NCBI RefSeq assembly: GCF_020740795.1
Contig: NC_067312.1
Location: 67,476,905 to 67,540,904, forward strand
Direction of reading: 5' to 3'
Source: Apus apus
Lineage: Eukaryota > Chordata > Aves > Apodiformes > Apodidae
DNA length: 64,000 nucleotides
Below are positions 23,341 to 34,592 of this stretch, piece by piece. Every line of letters starts with the position of its first letter. The stretch's first letter is position 1. The notes under the pieces are model-generated. The model was not told where the DNA came from and searched no databases. It saw only the letters and a list, made by a program, of their open reading frames with translations. A program made the position numbers and the translations under genes.

Positions 23341-24345
23341 ATGGCTACGGAGCTGGACAGGCGTTGTCCAATATGTCTGGACAACTGGGAGGATGCCAGC
23401 TACGTGCTGCCGTGCCTCCACCAGTTCTGCTACACCTGCATCCTGCAGTGGGCCCGCAGCAAGCCTGAGTGCCCCCTCTGCAAGAGGAGGGTGAGATCCA
23501 TCTTGCACCCAGTGCGGGCGGATGACAACTTTGAGGATCGTGTCATTTCGTCACCTGCAGCTCCATCAGTTATCAACCACGACTCAGGAGGAGTTCCTGG
23601 CCATCCAGCTGCCCACAGTCCTTCAGCAGCAGGACAACAGACTGGAGGGCTGGTGCCCAGGGCTCCTCCAGGTGGCCTGCAGCCCCACATCTGGGCAGCT
23701 CTTTTCCAGGAACGCCCAGCTCTCCTGCAGACCCTTATGCCCTGGATCCTTCAGGAGCTGGAATTGTCCATTCGGAACCAGCGTTCTGTGGCGGAGGTGG
23801 CAGAGGGTCTTGCTGTGCCCCTTCTGGTCCTCTTCAGGCTGGATGAAGACAACCTGAACCAGCTCCTGGGGGCCTCCCTCCAAAACCCCGTGGCGACATC
23901 TTTGCACCCAACTGTCACGGCCGCCGTGCAACAGGGCATCAGGGAGGCCCGCCAGCTGCTGGGCCTGGGGGAGGTGTCTGCTGCCGGGGTCTGCGAGGGC
24001 AGCCCTGCAGCTGTCCCTGGCCCCTCTGCCTCCCAAGGAGGGTCTCCTGCCTCCAGCCCAGCCACCTCCAGCAGTTCTGCTGGGGTCCCTGAAGACGAGT
24101 GCCCCAGCACCCCAGTTGCTGCTCCTCGGGGGGGTCCCACTGGCCCCCCCAGTGTCCAAGCTCCCACCTGTGGGGAGCAGGAAGAGCAGGTTGAGAAGCC
24201 AGAGGAAGCTGCAGCCAGTCCCTCAACTTCCAGCCAGGGCAGGGACCACTCCCCTGGGAGGCCACGGCGAGCCCCAAAGAGGAGAGCCAGCAGTCCCCAG
24301 GACTCCTCCCAGCCCCCCAAGAGGCCACCCCGCCAGCAGCAGTAG
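23341..24345 (+). CDS. Topors-like RING-type E3 ubiquitin ligase
   Basis: This is a single uninterrupted coding exon of 334 residues. Residues 9-47 form a C3HC4 RING with all ligands present: C9-x2-C12, C25, H27, C30-x2-C33, C44-x2-C47, in the order CPICLDNWEDASYVLPCLHQ. The segment after the RING (KRRVRSI, then RADDNFEDRVI) matches Topors and Topors-like proteins. Residues about 115-215 form a helical middle domain (LLQTLMPWILQELEL, then LLVLFRLDEDNLNQLL). The last 120 residues are Ser/Pro-rich with a basic tail (RRAPKRRASS), probably nuclear. Topors is a nuclear ubiquitin and SUMO E3 ligase near 1000 residues, so this is a short lineage-specific relative. It is expected to bind an E2 and ubiquitinate nuclear targets, which are unknown. 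The ATG at 23341 lies in the exon that follows a 5' UTR intron. A decayed inverted paralogue lies at 13990-15300. Confidence 0.85.
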   Translation: MATELDRRCPICLDNWEDASYVLPCLHQFCYTCILQWARSKPECPLCKRRVRSILHPVRADDNFEDRVISSPAAPSVINHDSGGVPGHPAAHSPSAAGQQTGGLVPRAPPGGLQPHIWAALFQERPALLQTLMPWILQELELSIRNQRSVAEVAEGLAVPLLVLFRLDEDNLNQLLGASLQNPVATSLHPTVTAAVQQGIREARQLLGLGEVSAAGVCEGSPAAVPGPSASQGGSPASSPATSSSSAGVPEDECPSTPVAAPRGGPTGPPSVQAPTCGEQEEQVEKPEEAAASPSTSSQGRDHSPGRPRRAPKRRASSPQDSSQPPKRPPRQQQ

Positions 24346-25800
24346 AACGAGTCATGCTGGCTGGGTCGGGTTTTCTCTGGCTATCATCTCTCCCTCTGCT
24401 GCTGCTGTTCCAGCAAGCTGTTTCATCGCCAGAGAATATCATCATTCATCAATACAGGTGGCCTTTGCCTGCCTCCCTGAGTAGAACTGGTGCAGCTCCT
24501 CCAAGGCTTTTCTGGTTTCATGGGTACCCTGGACTCCAACACTCCATCTGCTGCCGAGTCCAGTTTGGGACTTTTCTGTGCAGAGCCAGGGGTGGGTACT
24601 GCCCACTATCAAAACATTAAAAAGTACCCTTACAGGAATACAGCCAACCCTGGTGTATTTAGCAACTTTTCAGAAACTATTCAGCGATTCAGAAATTACA
24701 GACTTGGCCCCGATGAGTGAAGTCGTTAGCCAGCACTGTACTCTCAATCCAGTCAGCAAACACACCATGGTCCAAGACCCCATGTCCGATTCCCTTTCCC
24801 TCACAGGCCTGAAGAGAGCTGCAAGGCTGAGGAGCTACAGAGCAGGAGACCTGGGACATGCAGGAGACAGAAACGAGGCTTTAGCTGTGTGTCCAGGCAC
24901 GCAGTCCCCAGTGCCACTCTGCAGGTGGGGAGCTTCAAGGGAACATCTGCTTGGGCACAACTAACAGACCCTGGTTACCCAGGTAACCTTCCTGGACTGA
25001 TCCAGAGAGGCAGAAAGGACCTAACTGACCACAGGACACCCGTAACAATGGAAAACCAAAAAAGCTGGTAAGAAAACTTTTCTTTACTTGTCATTCAGAT
25101 GCTGGCAAAAGCACTGGTTATCAGCTTAGCTAAGTGATATTATTTATATTCCTTTTAGGGGAAGTTTCTTTCTGCAAAAACATGCCCACTGCCTGTGATT
25201 GAAGTCAGGTGAAACAAATTCCTTTCTTTGCTTACATTACACTTATCCGAAGTTGTTCTCTCTGTCTCTCTGCTTCAATCAGACAAACATTTTAATCTGT
25301 GCCTGGGCTGTTTAGAAACCTTTCCTACTGGTCATTGTTCATGTGGCTGCCTAAATATGGAAGAAGAGTTAACTGTGCATTTCTCTACTGTTGACTGCTT
25401 TCTCTGTCATTTGTGTCTTACTTCAAGCTCAAGTCCTAAATATCTAGGGGTACTTAGGAATGGCTGTTTTTGTGAAAAGGAAGAGTTTCCAATCGTTTTG
25501 GCCCCAGAGGAAAAAGCTGAAATAAATACAGAGGAAGAGAGCAGAGAGAGCAGGTAAACAAAGCTCCATGTTTCCCCTCTTTCTGACCCTCTAGCACAAA
25601 AAACCCCAACAAACCAAAACCAGGGAGTTTGGTGACCAGTTTTCTTAAATTCAGTCTCCCTCATCTTCACCTGGCCCGCCGGCTCCTGCACTGCTGCTCT
25701 GGGCTGAGTCCTGCTGCCACGTCCCATGGGTGGGCAGGAGAGGTTCCCAGCCATGCCCCTGCCACCCTGTGCATGGCCTGTGCCCGAGGCGGGGGGCAGC
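24346..25800. other. 3' flank of the Topors-like gene; nothing further recognised
   Basis: Immediately after the stop is probable 3' UTR. An ATTAAA near 24616 could be a polyadenylation signal. The rest is AT-rich sequence without recognised gene or repeat. Confidence 0.4.
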
Positions 25801-25834
25801 GGGGCCTGATGCCCGGTGTCCTCTCGTCCTGCAG

Positions 25835-26661
25835 CTCCCAGGTGCTGGAGGAGCTGTGGCCGGGCAACCTGCAGGGTAAGGCGTGGGGAGGCTGCAGGCA
25901 CAGCTGGATGGGGGAGCGCAGCTCTCAGCTGGGGAGAGGGGCCCCTGCGACTGCGGCAGCTCTCGGGCAGAGCAGAGGTGCCTGGCGAGAGAGAAGAGGC
26001 AGCTGGGGGCTCAGCCAGCTCCCTGCCTGTCCCTGCCTCATGCACAGGAAAGCAGAAGGAGCCAAGGGAGCCCTCGGCACCCGCCTGCCACTGCTCAGAG
26101 GCTTGGAGAAGGAGCTCAGCTGCCGCCACGCCATGTCTCTGGGCTCTGTCCCCCCAAGCACTGCTTCTGCAGCCCCGCAGCAGAGGCATCGCTGCTCACC
26201 TTCTTCCTCTCCTTCTCTCTTGCCCAGTGGAGGACATTCAGCGACAGGGGCCTGGAGAGGCAACTGGAGGGCCAGGCAGAGGTGAGCATGGCTGCCTTTC
26301 ACCTGCCTTGGGCTGTTCTGGGTGCCAGGGAGGAGCGAGAGGGATCATCTTGTGCAGGAGGGAGGGAGGTTCCTGCGATGCCATTCCTGGAGCAGAGAGG
26401 GTTGGGGAGCCACCAGAAACACTAGCATATCCAGGCTGGTGGCGCTGGGAGGAAACCTGCTGTATGGGGCAGGGATCCTGGGACGGCAGAGGCTCCCAGC
26501 TGTGCCACGCTCAGGATGCAGTTGCTGGGCAGCAGCTCGCTGGTGGCCCCTTCTGCTGCAGGGCTGCTCTCGAAGCGCAGCCTGCTTCTTGCAGGCTGAT
26601 CCCAAGGAAGGGCCTGAGACATCCCCACCCAGCAGCAGAGGGGGACTTCTCCATGTACCAG
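25835..26661 (+). other. Candidate exons of an unrecognised plus-strand gene, group 1
   Basis: Three segments have good splice borders on the plus strand. 25835-25875 has acceptor tcctgcag and donor ggtaagg and reads SQVLEELWPGNLQ. 26228-26281 has acceptor cttgcccag and donor gtgagc and gives 18 open codons starting WRTFSDRGLERQLEG. 26595-26661 has acceptor cttcttgcag and donor gtgagt. I do not recognise the protein. The second segment looks coiled-coil-like. They could be real exons, a decayed gene, or chance matches in GC-rich sequence. The group ending at 27546 is in the same orientation and style. Confidence 0.35.
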
Positions 26662-27393
26662 GTGAGTTTTGGAAAGAAACGCAACCTCCTGCAAGAGGTT
26701 GAGCTGCACTCACTTGTCTCCTGAGTGTTGCCATGCAGGTTGAGCAGCCCAAGGGACAGCGAGGAGCAAGGAGACCTGCTGGGCAGCAGCCACTGGACCT
26801 GGTTCTTCAGGGACACAGCTTGGAGGAGGGCAGGATGATGAGGGCTGGGACAGGCTGTTCTGCTGTCCTATCAGCTCTCAGGAGCCTCTAAGCCAGAGCC
26901 ACAAGTCCAGCTGCTGGCTCCCTGCCTGTCCCTCCGCAGTGCTCAACACGGAGCTGCAGGCAGGGCAGGCTCCATGAGTGTTGGCCTGGTGGTCTCCATT
27001 GATGGACTCTGAACGGTTTTCCTTTGCAGCAGGAAAAAGCAGCAGCAGCAGGAGGAAGAGCAAGGGGCTGCCCTGGCCCTTTGCTCTGCAGCAGAGCCCG
27101 TCCACTGCCCAGGCTGCAGGGCAGGCGGGCTTCTGCTGCAGCAGGATACTCTGGGCAGCCCCTGGCAGCGCTCTGCAGGGAGGATGACCTAATGCCCCAC
27201 CCCAGCCAGGTCAGCCAGCCTGGACAGGGGTCCCAGCCCTCCCTCTGCCTGCTCCACAGGCAGCATCCCCAGCAGGGATGGGAGGCTGAGTTGTCCAACC
27301 CCAGCAAGGAGCCAGGTCTGGGGCAGTGCTCTGGCCACTGCTGTTGGAAGGCAGCTCCTCAGCCAAGTCACTGTCCTCCTGCCTCTGCTGCAG

Positions 27394-27546
27394 GAGCGGC
27401 TGGATGTCCTGCAGCGCCAAGGACCGGCTGAGAAGGGGATACTCTGCAGAGCTGCCAGCAGGATGGAGCTGTGGGAGGCTCTGGACCACAGCGAAGACCT
27501 GGACCTAGGAAGCCAGCCTGTGCTGCTCTTGGCTGTCATCTGGAAG
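27394..27546 (+). other. Candidate 51-codon exon, unrecognised protein
   Basis: Acceptor ctctgctgcag and donor gtgagc enclose 153 bases that are open in phase 0 at both ends. It starts ERLDVLQRQGPAEKG and ends with a hydrophobic QPVLLLAVIWK. An upstream segment near 27030 (after tttcctttgcag) reads KKQQQQEEEQG-like. I cannot name a family. The length divisible by three, open frame and consensus borders are suggestive but not proof of expression. Confidence 0.4.
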
Positions 27547-28260
27547 GTGAGCACTTCTGACCTGCAGCTGGAGGAGGGCCTGGATGGGCTGGAGTGTGCA
27601 GGGAGCAGCGGGCTGGAAGGGAGGGCGGTGGGACAGGCCTGCTGAGGGCTCGGCCAGGCTGCTCAGGCAAACGTGGCCGGCAGGGGCGGTCGGTTTGCAC
27701 AGGGCAGGGGCTGTGCTGAGATTTCTTGTTGTGTTTGAAGCCCCTGCCCGCCCCCGCAGCCGGTGTTTCCGGGATCTCCCTCAGCGCGGGGGCAGGAGGT
27801 TGCGGGGGCTGAGTGCTGGCCCTGGGGTTCAGGCACCTGAGCAACCTGTGCTGCCCCCAGCCTTCTCTTTTGGGAGAGAAAAGCATATTTGCAGGGAGCA
27901 GGGCTGCTGTTTTGTTTTGTTTTTTAACTTGCCATTGCTCGTTCTCTTCTGCTCTTTTATAACAGCCCCTGTTACCTGCCTCCTGCTCCTTTTGGCAATT
28001 CCCATCATGCTTCATGGACGTGGAGCCCATTGAATCTTTAGTTAATTGTTTTCCTGTTCTTCTAATAAAGCCTCAAGTCTTCTTTTTCAGTGAGGAAAAA
28101 TTATTTTGTGTTAATTAGCCTCTGTGCATGTGGTTAGAGGAAAAATATCTGTGGTTTTGTGTGGTGGGACAGTAGGAGTCCTGAATCTAATCTCTGTTGT
28201 ATGCCAAGGATTCGTGAAGCTGTTATGCAACATAATTAATTTCAACTTTAATTTTCCATA

Positions 28261-28983
28261 CGTCCTGGTTTAAGCCAGGATAAAGCCAACTTTCTTTTAC
28301 TGATTTTTTTTCTTCATTGAGCTCTCTATTGCCTAGCAGCAAGTGTTCCAGCCAGTGGAGTGATAACACTGGGATGTTTATGTTACTTCCCAGAAACAAG
28401 GACACTTTGCTCTGCGGCCTCAGATACTAGAGGAGCAGAAGAGTCACATCTGCAGCCCTCCTGTAGGCAGGAGTGGACTAGACAGACAGCAAAACTGACC
28501 AAAGTTCCATTCCATATAGCTAGGTCAGTTTGGGGTAAGGTCAGGGATCATGGAAGTCAAGCCCCTTCCTTTCTCTTTCTCCTTTCTCTTCCATCTATGG
28601 CTGGCATTTGGGGAGGACTCCATCTCTCCATCACCATTGATTCCTAGGCTCATGTATCCCTGACCCTCATCACTCTGCCCTCAGCTCCTGTCTGCTCTGC
28701 CGCTCTCTCCGGCAGCTCCGGGACATTTGGGGACTGTTTACAGCTCAGGAGATGCCGTGGGAGCTGCTGGCAGTGGGGGGAGGCAACAGGGTTTTGCACA
28801 TTCCTGAACACATTTATATATAATTGTACATATTTACTTTTATCATTAGTATTAATGAATGCTGTCTAGTTTTCAATCCAGAAAAGTCTCTCTCCCACAT
28901 TCTCTTTCTACTTCCCTACCTGGGAAGTGTCCCTACCATTGTTGCTGCTGGTTTCATTGTCGAACCTGAGTTAAATCGTGACA
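28261..28983 (+). mobile_element. Solo ERVL-type LTR
   Basis: The start cgtcctggtttaagccagga matches the well-known avian ERVL LTR start (TGTCCTGGTTTC-like). The end ttaaatcgtgaca matches its terminal AACCATGACA-like end. Internal sequence follows the family pattern. No coding sequence or second LTR is attached. The first base pair is mutated, so the target-site repeat cannot be read reliably. Confidence 0.75.
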
Positions 28984-29059
28984 TGGGATCAATGGGGCCA
29001 ATGGAGATCCCTGGGGTCGCTTGGGGGCTGTGGCATGAATGCAGGTCTGTGGGGTCTAT

Positions 29060-29400
29060 GAGAGTCAATGGGAGTCAATGGGGATCAGTGCAGTCAAGTT
29101 CATAGACTTCAGTGGGGGTCATTGGGGACATATGAGGCTGAGGCACCACTGAGGATCTATGGGGCAGGGAGGGCCCAGAAGGAATTGTGGGGTCCAGGGG
29201 AATTCTATGGGGCAGGGGGTGTCCAGAGGAGATCTATGGGACAGCAGGTGGATCTCTGGGACTGGGGAGGTCCCAGGGGCGATCTATAGGGCTGGGGGGG
29301 TGAGGGTGCATGGGGGACCTATGGGGCAGAGAGGTCCCTGGGTGGATTTATGGGGCTGGAGGTGTCTAGAAGACTGGGAGGCCCTGGGGGGGTCTATGGG
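29060..29400 (+). repeat. G-rich degenerate minisatellite
   Basis: Irregular repeats of ggatctatggggcagggagg-like units, about 30-45 bases apart, lie directly downstream of the LTR. Units vary in length and sequence. The open frames across it are by-products of the repeat. Confidence 0.65.
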
Positions 29401-29734
29401 ACTGAGCTTTATCCCTCTCCAGGCTGATGGTGACCCCAGTAGGGTCCCTCTTTCCCAACAATGTCACCCTCTCAGGGTCCCCCCAGACCCGGTGACCCCC
29501 CAAGGGACAGGGAGTGGCTGGAGGAGACCTGGCCCTGCCTCCATGTCACACCCTGCCCAGCCCCCAGGGGTCAGCCAGACATCTGGGTCCCCCTTGGAGA
29601 TGGGAGGGGTCCTCTGTGGGGGGGTGAAGGGCCCTCCCTGACACCTGAGTCCCCCTTAGTGGAAGTAGGGGTCACCTATGGAGGTGGAGGGGGGGCTCTG
29701 AAGTGGGGAGGCACACCCCTTTGCATAGGCTAAG

Positions 29735-30290
29735 CCTTGCACACCTCTGCCCGTTGCACACATGGCCTTTGCAGACCGCTTGGGGTTCAAGCCCTTGCAC
29801 GCCCTTTGGTCCCTGAATACCCAAACCCTTGCACACCTGCTCCCCTGTGTTCACACAGTCCTCACACACGCCTTGGCACATGCTGATGTTGCACTTTCGC
29901 ACATCCTGATGCTGCATGTCCTTTAGCCCTTACAGTGCCCCTTGCACACACCTTTGCACACCCTGTCCTTTATGCACACACAGCCTTCACGCATGATGTC
30001 TGCATGCACTAGTGTTGCACACTCCCTTAGCCCTTGCACACCAAGGACCTCACACAGACCTTTACATGCTCCTTTGCCATCGCACACTCCTTTGCACGTG
30101 CAAACCCTTTGCACACCCCTCCCCTTGTGCACACGGGGCCTTCACACACCCCTGTGCACATATTAATGTCACAGGCCCCTTAGCTCTTGCACACCCCTTG
30201 GCACACCCCTGTGACTACACACACCCCTTGGTGTGCCCCCTTTTCCCCTCGCACGCCCCCCTGAGCCCTTGCACACTCCCATGCCCTTGC
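29735..30290 (+). repeat. Degenerate tcgcacacc/ttgcacacc tandem array with higher-order unit
   Basis: The core cccttgcacacc recurs throughout. A longer unit, roughly ttcacacatga...tgcacat.ctaatgttgcacac.cccttagcccttgcacacc, appears three times (about 29848, 29969 and 30127). Spacing is 120-160 bases. Copies are diverged, so the array is old. Confidence 0.6.
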
Positions 30291-31046
30291 CCCCCATGGC
30301 AGCGGGGGGACCAGGACCCTCTGTGCTGGCTGGGGAGGCTGTGTGCTCTCCTCCCTCTTCAAGACTTTTTTTTTCAAGTCACTTTTTTATCTTTTCTTGT
30401 ATTTATTTATTTTTGTCTTGATTTGTTGCAGCCTTTTTGGGGCAGGGGGACTCAGCACAGGGGGCAGAGGGCACTTCCCCCCTCCCAGCACAGACCTGAG
30501 GCACTTTGTCCTTGGTGTGTACAGATCCATGCCCTATAAAACTCCCTGTGGATACGACCTGGGACTGAGCAGCCAGCCCTGCTGAAAAGGGGCAGCTTGA
30601 TCCAAGAAAGCCTAAGGAAGAATACAAGCCAGAAGCAGCTAATTCCTGTGCTGCTTGTGGAGGCGTCCCAGGCAGTGGCAGGGATGAGGTCTGCAAGGGC
30701 TAGGCTGAAAGTTACTGTTCTGATCAGATAGCTGAAGATGAGGAAAAAAGAACAGCAAGAGTTTGGGGGTCTTTTTGAAAGAAGAAACTGGAGGCTACGC
30801 ATAGGCCCATGGCCATTGGGTTCACTTTCCTGTTCCTTTCTAAAAGACACTGTTAACAGCTGGACTTAGTGACACCTGCTCCACTTCAGAGCCAGTTTGC
30901 AGGTGCTCTCTTCCTGCTTGCCTCTGGGCAGAGAGCAGGGCCTGCAGGAGGGAAGGGGAGAAGGGCTTGTCCCCCAGGAGCAGGACACAGCAGACTCATA
31001 GACCTGCCAGGGCGTGCTGCTGGTTTTCTGATGGCTGCACGTCTGT

Positions 31047-31119
31047 GTTTTTCCAGGGTTTGAGATCCTCGTTGACCACCCCCTTCCCCACGTGGTGAAG
31101 TGTGTGCAGCTCGTGCCAG
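31047..31119 (+). other. Candidate exon interrupted at its donor by an LTR
   Basis: After the acceptor gtttttccag the plus strand is open, reading FEILVDHPLPHVVKCVQLV, up to CCAG. The sequence that would supply the donor, gtaagc, lies on the far side of the solo LTR (31121-31702). Removing the LTR and one CAGG target repeat brings ccag and gtaagc together. I do not recognise the protein. Confidence 0.35.
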
Positions 31120-31120
31120 G

Positions 31121-31702
31121 TGTGAAATGTGTTCACCTAATTCGTGTTAAAATGGAACAATGTTAAGAGTCACAGGGTGAAGAATAATTTTTTTGTTTAA
31201 CATGGAACAATGTTAAGAGTCATAGAATGAAGAATAATTCTTTGTGTATAGTATTGCACACTTTTGTACACAGTAAAATTTTTATCTCTGCTTGTGCTTC
31301 CTGTTTTTGTATAGTGTAAAAAAATTTTTATCTTTTGCTTGCACTGCATGTTGCTCTCGTATTGTGTATCCTCTGCTTGCATTGCATGTGATTTTTCTAT
31401 TGTGTAGCAGACATTGGGCAAACATCTTAAAAGTTATTTTTTTAGCATAAACCAGCTTTGTTGTTAACCACAAGAATGTTATAAAGCAGATTCTTGGAAA
31501 TAATTAGCATAAGCTGACCCTTTTCTCGAAATAGTAATGAATATGTATCAGTTGAGAAGATATAAGTCAAATCCTGGAACTGTTTGGCGCGCGTCTCGGT
31601 GGAGCGGAGACTCCCCGCGTGCCCAGCGCTGCTTGCTTCTGTTCGCTTAATAAATTGTAGATTTGAATTAAAATCCCGTTTGGGACCGAGTCATTTATCA
31701 CA
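31121..31702 (+). mobile_element. Solo LTR with 4-bp target duplication
   Basis: The element runs from TGTGAAATG to TTATCACA, with inverted ends TGTGA/TCACA. It is flanked on both sides by CAGG (31117-31120 and 31703-31706), a 4-base target duplication as made by gammaretrovirus-like integrases. It has a tataa-like gatataag near 31557 and AATAAA near 31649. The U3 part holds a tandem duplication of about 52 bases built on ggaacaatgttaagagtca. No internal sequence remains, so it arose by LTR-LTR recombination. Confidence 0.85.
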
Positions 31703-32059
31703 CAGGTAAGCTCTGCCGGGTGCCCGCAGCTTCTCCTCTGTGACAGAGCAGCTTGGCAGAGAAGGGCTGTGAGAATGCATCTTTTCCTCTCACGAACATA
31801 CTATGTCCTTCAGGTCAGCAGCCGTCACTGACTTAAAATGGCTGCTCCCTCAGGCACTTCAACCCTCTGCTGTCTGCCTGCCTGCTCTGCCACAAAACAA
31901 CACCTCGGCCTCCATGAGGCAGTGCCCAGCCCCGGGCGGGACGTGGCGGGAAAACCGCAACAGTGTTGCGAGCAGCGAGCCTGCCCAGGGACGGAGCAGC
32001 GGGGCGGGAAAAGGTCCCTGCGGGATTGGCAGGGAAGAGCCGGGAACAAGAGGCTGGCC

Positions 32060-32225
32060 GGCCGGGGACGAAGGGGAGAGTCCCTGAGACTCATCGGGAA
32101 GCTGCCTGTCTGCTGCTTGCTGCCGCTCTTTGGACAGACACTGAACCTGCTGCTGCTTGGCTTTTGGGGGCTCGCCTGCTCCCTGGGGGTCCCTGCCTGC
32201 CCGCGGTCCCTGCCCGCCTTCTTAT
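32060..32225 (+). mobile_element. ERVL LTR fragment
   Basis: Shares ggacagacactgaa.ctgctgctgctt and ccctgcctgcc.gcggtccctg blocks with the minus-strand LTR at 49138-49603, in plus orientation. It has no 3' half and merges into a tandem repeat. Confidence 0.6.
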
Positions 32226-32254
32226 GGGTGTTTTGGTGCAGATGGGGCTCGGTA

Positions 32255-33125
32255 GCCTCCGTGAGGAGGCTGGAGCCGAAAATGAGGCTTTGAGCCCTCG
32301 ACATGAGTGTGTGGGCCCTCAGAATGAGGCTTTGAGCCTTCCGAATTGCAGAGGAACTTCTAAAAATTGGGCTTTGGAAGCTCAACATGAGTGTTTGGTC
32401 CTGAAAATGAGGCTCTGGACCCTAGCAAGGCATAGAAATGAGACATTCAATCCTAGAATCCAAGCTTTGGACACTCAGGAAGGAGACTTGGAGCCCTAAC
32501 GCAGGCATTTGTTGCATCAGAAGGAGGGTTTCTAATCTGCAGAGGTGGCTTTCACACAAAGTCTGGCTGGACTCTCAAAATGCCACTTGGGAGCCCGAAG
32601 ATGTGCATTGGGAAACTGAAAACGGGGCTTTGGACACTAAACCGGAGACACAGCCAAAGGAACAGAGCATTGGGACCCTAAAAATGAGGCTCTGGAGCCT
32701 GAAAAGAGAGTTTAGACACTGAAATGAGGAGATGATGCCTGAAAAGGAGGCTTTGGCCCTCTGAGTGAGGCTTTGGGCTCTAACTAGGATGGCCCAGATG
32801 CTCTGCCTGATGCTTTGGACAGAGCCTGCAGCAGAGGGGAACCCTGTGGTTTCTCTGTGGCCCCCTGAAACGAAGCTTTGCTGCTGGATCCGGGGCTGTG
32901 GGCACTGCAAGTGAGACGTGGAGCTGTAGAAGAGGGTTTGAGCTCCCTTCAGAGGGAGTCTCTGCTGTCCAAAGGAGGGTTTGGGCCCAGGAATGGGGCT
33001 TTGGGTTTGAGAATGAGGCTGTGAAGCCTGAGATGAGGGTCTGTGGTTTGCGCCCTGAAATGATGCTTTTGCACCACCCTCAGAAGGAGTCTTGGAGGCT
33101 CAGCGTGAGGCTTTGGAGATGAAGG
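32255..33125 (+). repeat. Degenerate minisatellite with aatgaggctttgg core
   Basis: About 870 bases are built from repeats of gaaaatgaggctttggagccct-like units, roughly 28-35 bases each. There are more than 20 recognisable copies with many substitutions and indels. It spans several overlapping open frames, none of which looks coding. Confidence 0.75.
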
Positions 33126-33309
33126 AACTGAGGCTGTGTTGGCTCAGTGAGGTGCTGGGAGCCCCAGTCTTTGGCTCCCCTGAGGGAGCCCTGCCCTCCC
33201 GAGGTGGTGGCAAGTGGGGGCAGTGCTTGGGGGGCTTTGGAAATCTCCCCCCACGGCTAAGGGCCACACCATTACCTGCCCCCCCTCCAGTCCCTCCAGA
33301 TGGCTGAGC

Positions 33310-34340
33310 AAGACAGAGGTAGATCACAATCTGTCCTGGCATGGTGCTTCTTTCCAGCTGTGACTGCAGGCTGTGGCCACCCGACCTCTGCACCAGAGAA
33401 GCCTCAGCACCAAGGAGACACAGGTGAGATGTTTGGACACCTGCAGGCTAAGTCATGGCTTTCTGCTTTGTTCGGGAGCTGCCAGCTCCAAGCCCAAATG
33501 TGGGCAAGGAGCCCCTTGTGGGTGAGAGAACCACACAACTGCTGGTGCCCTCTGAGTGGCTGGCTGGATTCTATCTCTGTGTCCAGCACAATATATGATG
33601 AAACTTCATGTTGGTATTTGGTTGCAGATGGGGCTCGCACTCCATCTCCACAGCTGGATCCTGCACTGGTGGTCACCTCACATCCCGGGGGTCAGCAAGC
33701 AGTCTTGGCTGACTTTACAGCCCCTGTACTCGTTTTTAGTATTTTTATTAGTGAGAAGTTTAACTAAATACTTTCTTTTAAGGTCCTCAAGGAGCTAGTC
33801 ACAGTTCCCCTGAGGGGAAACACTGGGCATCCACCAGGAGCACTGAAGGACATCCTGGAAATATTGGAGAAGGCAGCACATGGTGGGCATCTCTCTCTCT
33901 TAAGCAGGAGACTTGGGAAGCTGATGTGCATGTGTGCAGATCCATGTGTGCAGAAGCCATAGCCTGCCTGAGCAGAAAGGGGTTGGTCAGAGCCTGGCTG
34001 CCCTGACACTCAGTGTCATGCCTTGCTGGTGAGCTGCAGACTCTGCTGCCAGTTGTGGCTGGAGCTGAGTCAAGGGGCAGCTGCTGCCCCAGTGACACCA
34101 TCACTGGCCAGATCTGTTTGTGGCAGGCAGTGGTGCCCAGCTGGCAGAGCCGGCGGTGCTCATGCCTTGCTGCCAGTTGCCAGAGGGGAGAGTGCCCTGT
34201 GGGGGGAGAGGCTGTGTAGGCAGCTTGGGGGCTCACCAGCAGCAGGCTCTGTGGGCCTGCAGGAGGTCCTGGCCAGGATGGGAACAGCCCCAGCTTCACC
34301 AGCTCCTGTCCTGTGTTTCTGCGTGGTTTGAGGACTCTGG
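33310..34340 (+). other. Candidate exons of an unrecognised plus-strand gene, group 2
   Basis: Segments with splice-like borders follow each other on the plus strand. After tttccag near 33358 one ends at gtgaga near 33424. After ttgcag near 33627 one reads DGARTPSPQLDPALVV. After ttttaag near 33783 one reads VLKELVTVPLRG then LKDILEILEKA. I do not know the family. The last looks like a helical or HEAT-like segment. Stops and poor conservation of frame make a decayed gene likely. Confidence 0.28.
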
Positions 34341-34592
34341 GTGACTCCTTGGGGTCAAGGACAGGAGGCAGCTGGACATGCAGCTTGAGGCCAGACACCC
34401 AGCTTGAAGGCAGCTGAAATGAAGGGCTATGAATTCAGCCTAGGATGGTTTAGCTGCAGAGTGTCCAGCTCTTCAGTGTTTTCCATGAATGACACATTGT
34501 TTGGATTGGTGACAAGCTGCACCCCCAAATGCCCTGGCTATGTTCCTAAGCATTAGCAGAATTAAAATGTCTTTCTCACTGTCTTTCTCAAG

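Noticed and set aside
23503-24445. Long minus-strand frames opposite the Topors-like gene
   Set aside because: Antisense shadows of a GC-rich coding exon with no motif of their own.
29159-29641. 160-codon plus-strand frame rich in Gly and Asp
   Set aside because: Spans the G-rich minisatellite; composition follows the repeat and no family matches.
8165-33125. Tandem repeats considered as a CRISPR array
   Set aside because: Repeats are head-to-tail or degenerate with no unique equal-length spacers, and no cas genes exist; the genome is a bird's.
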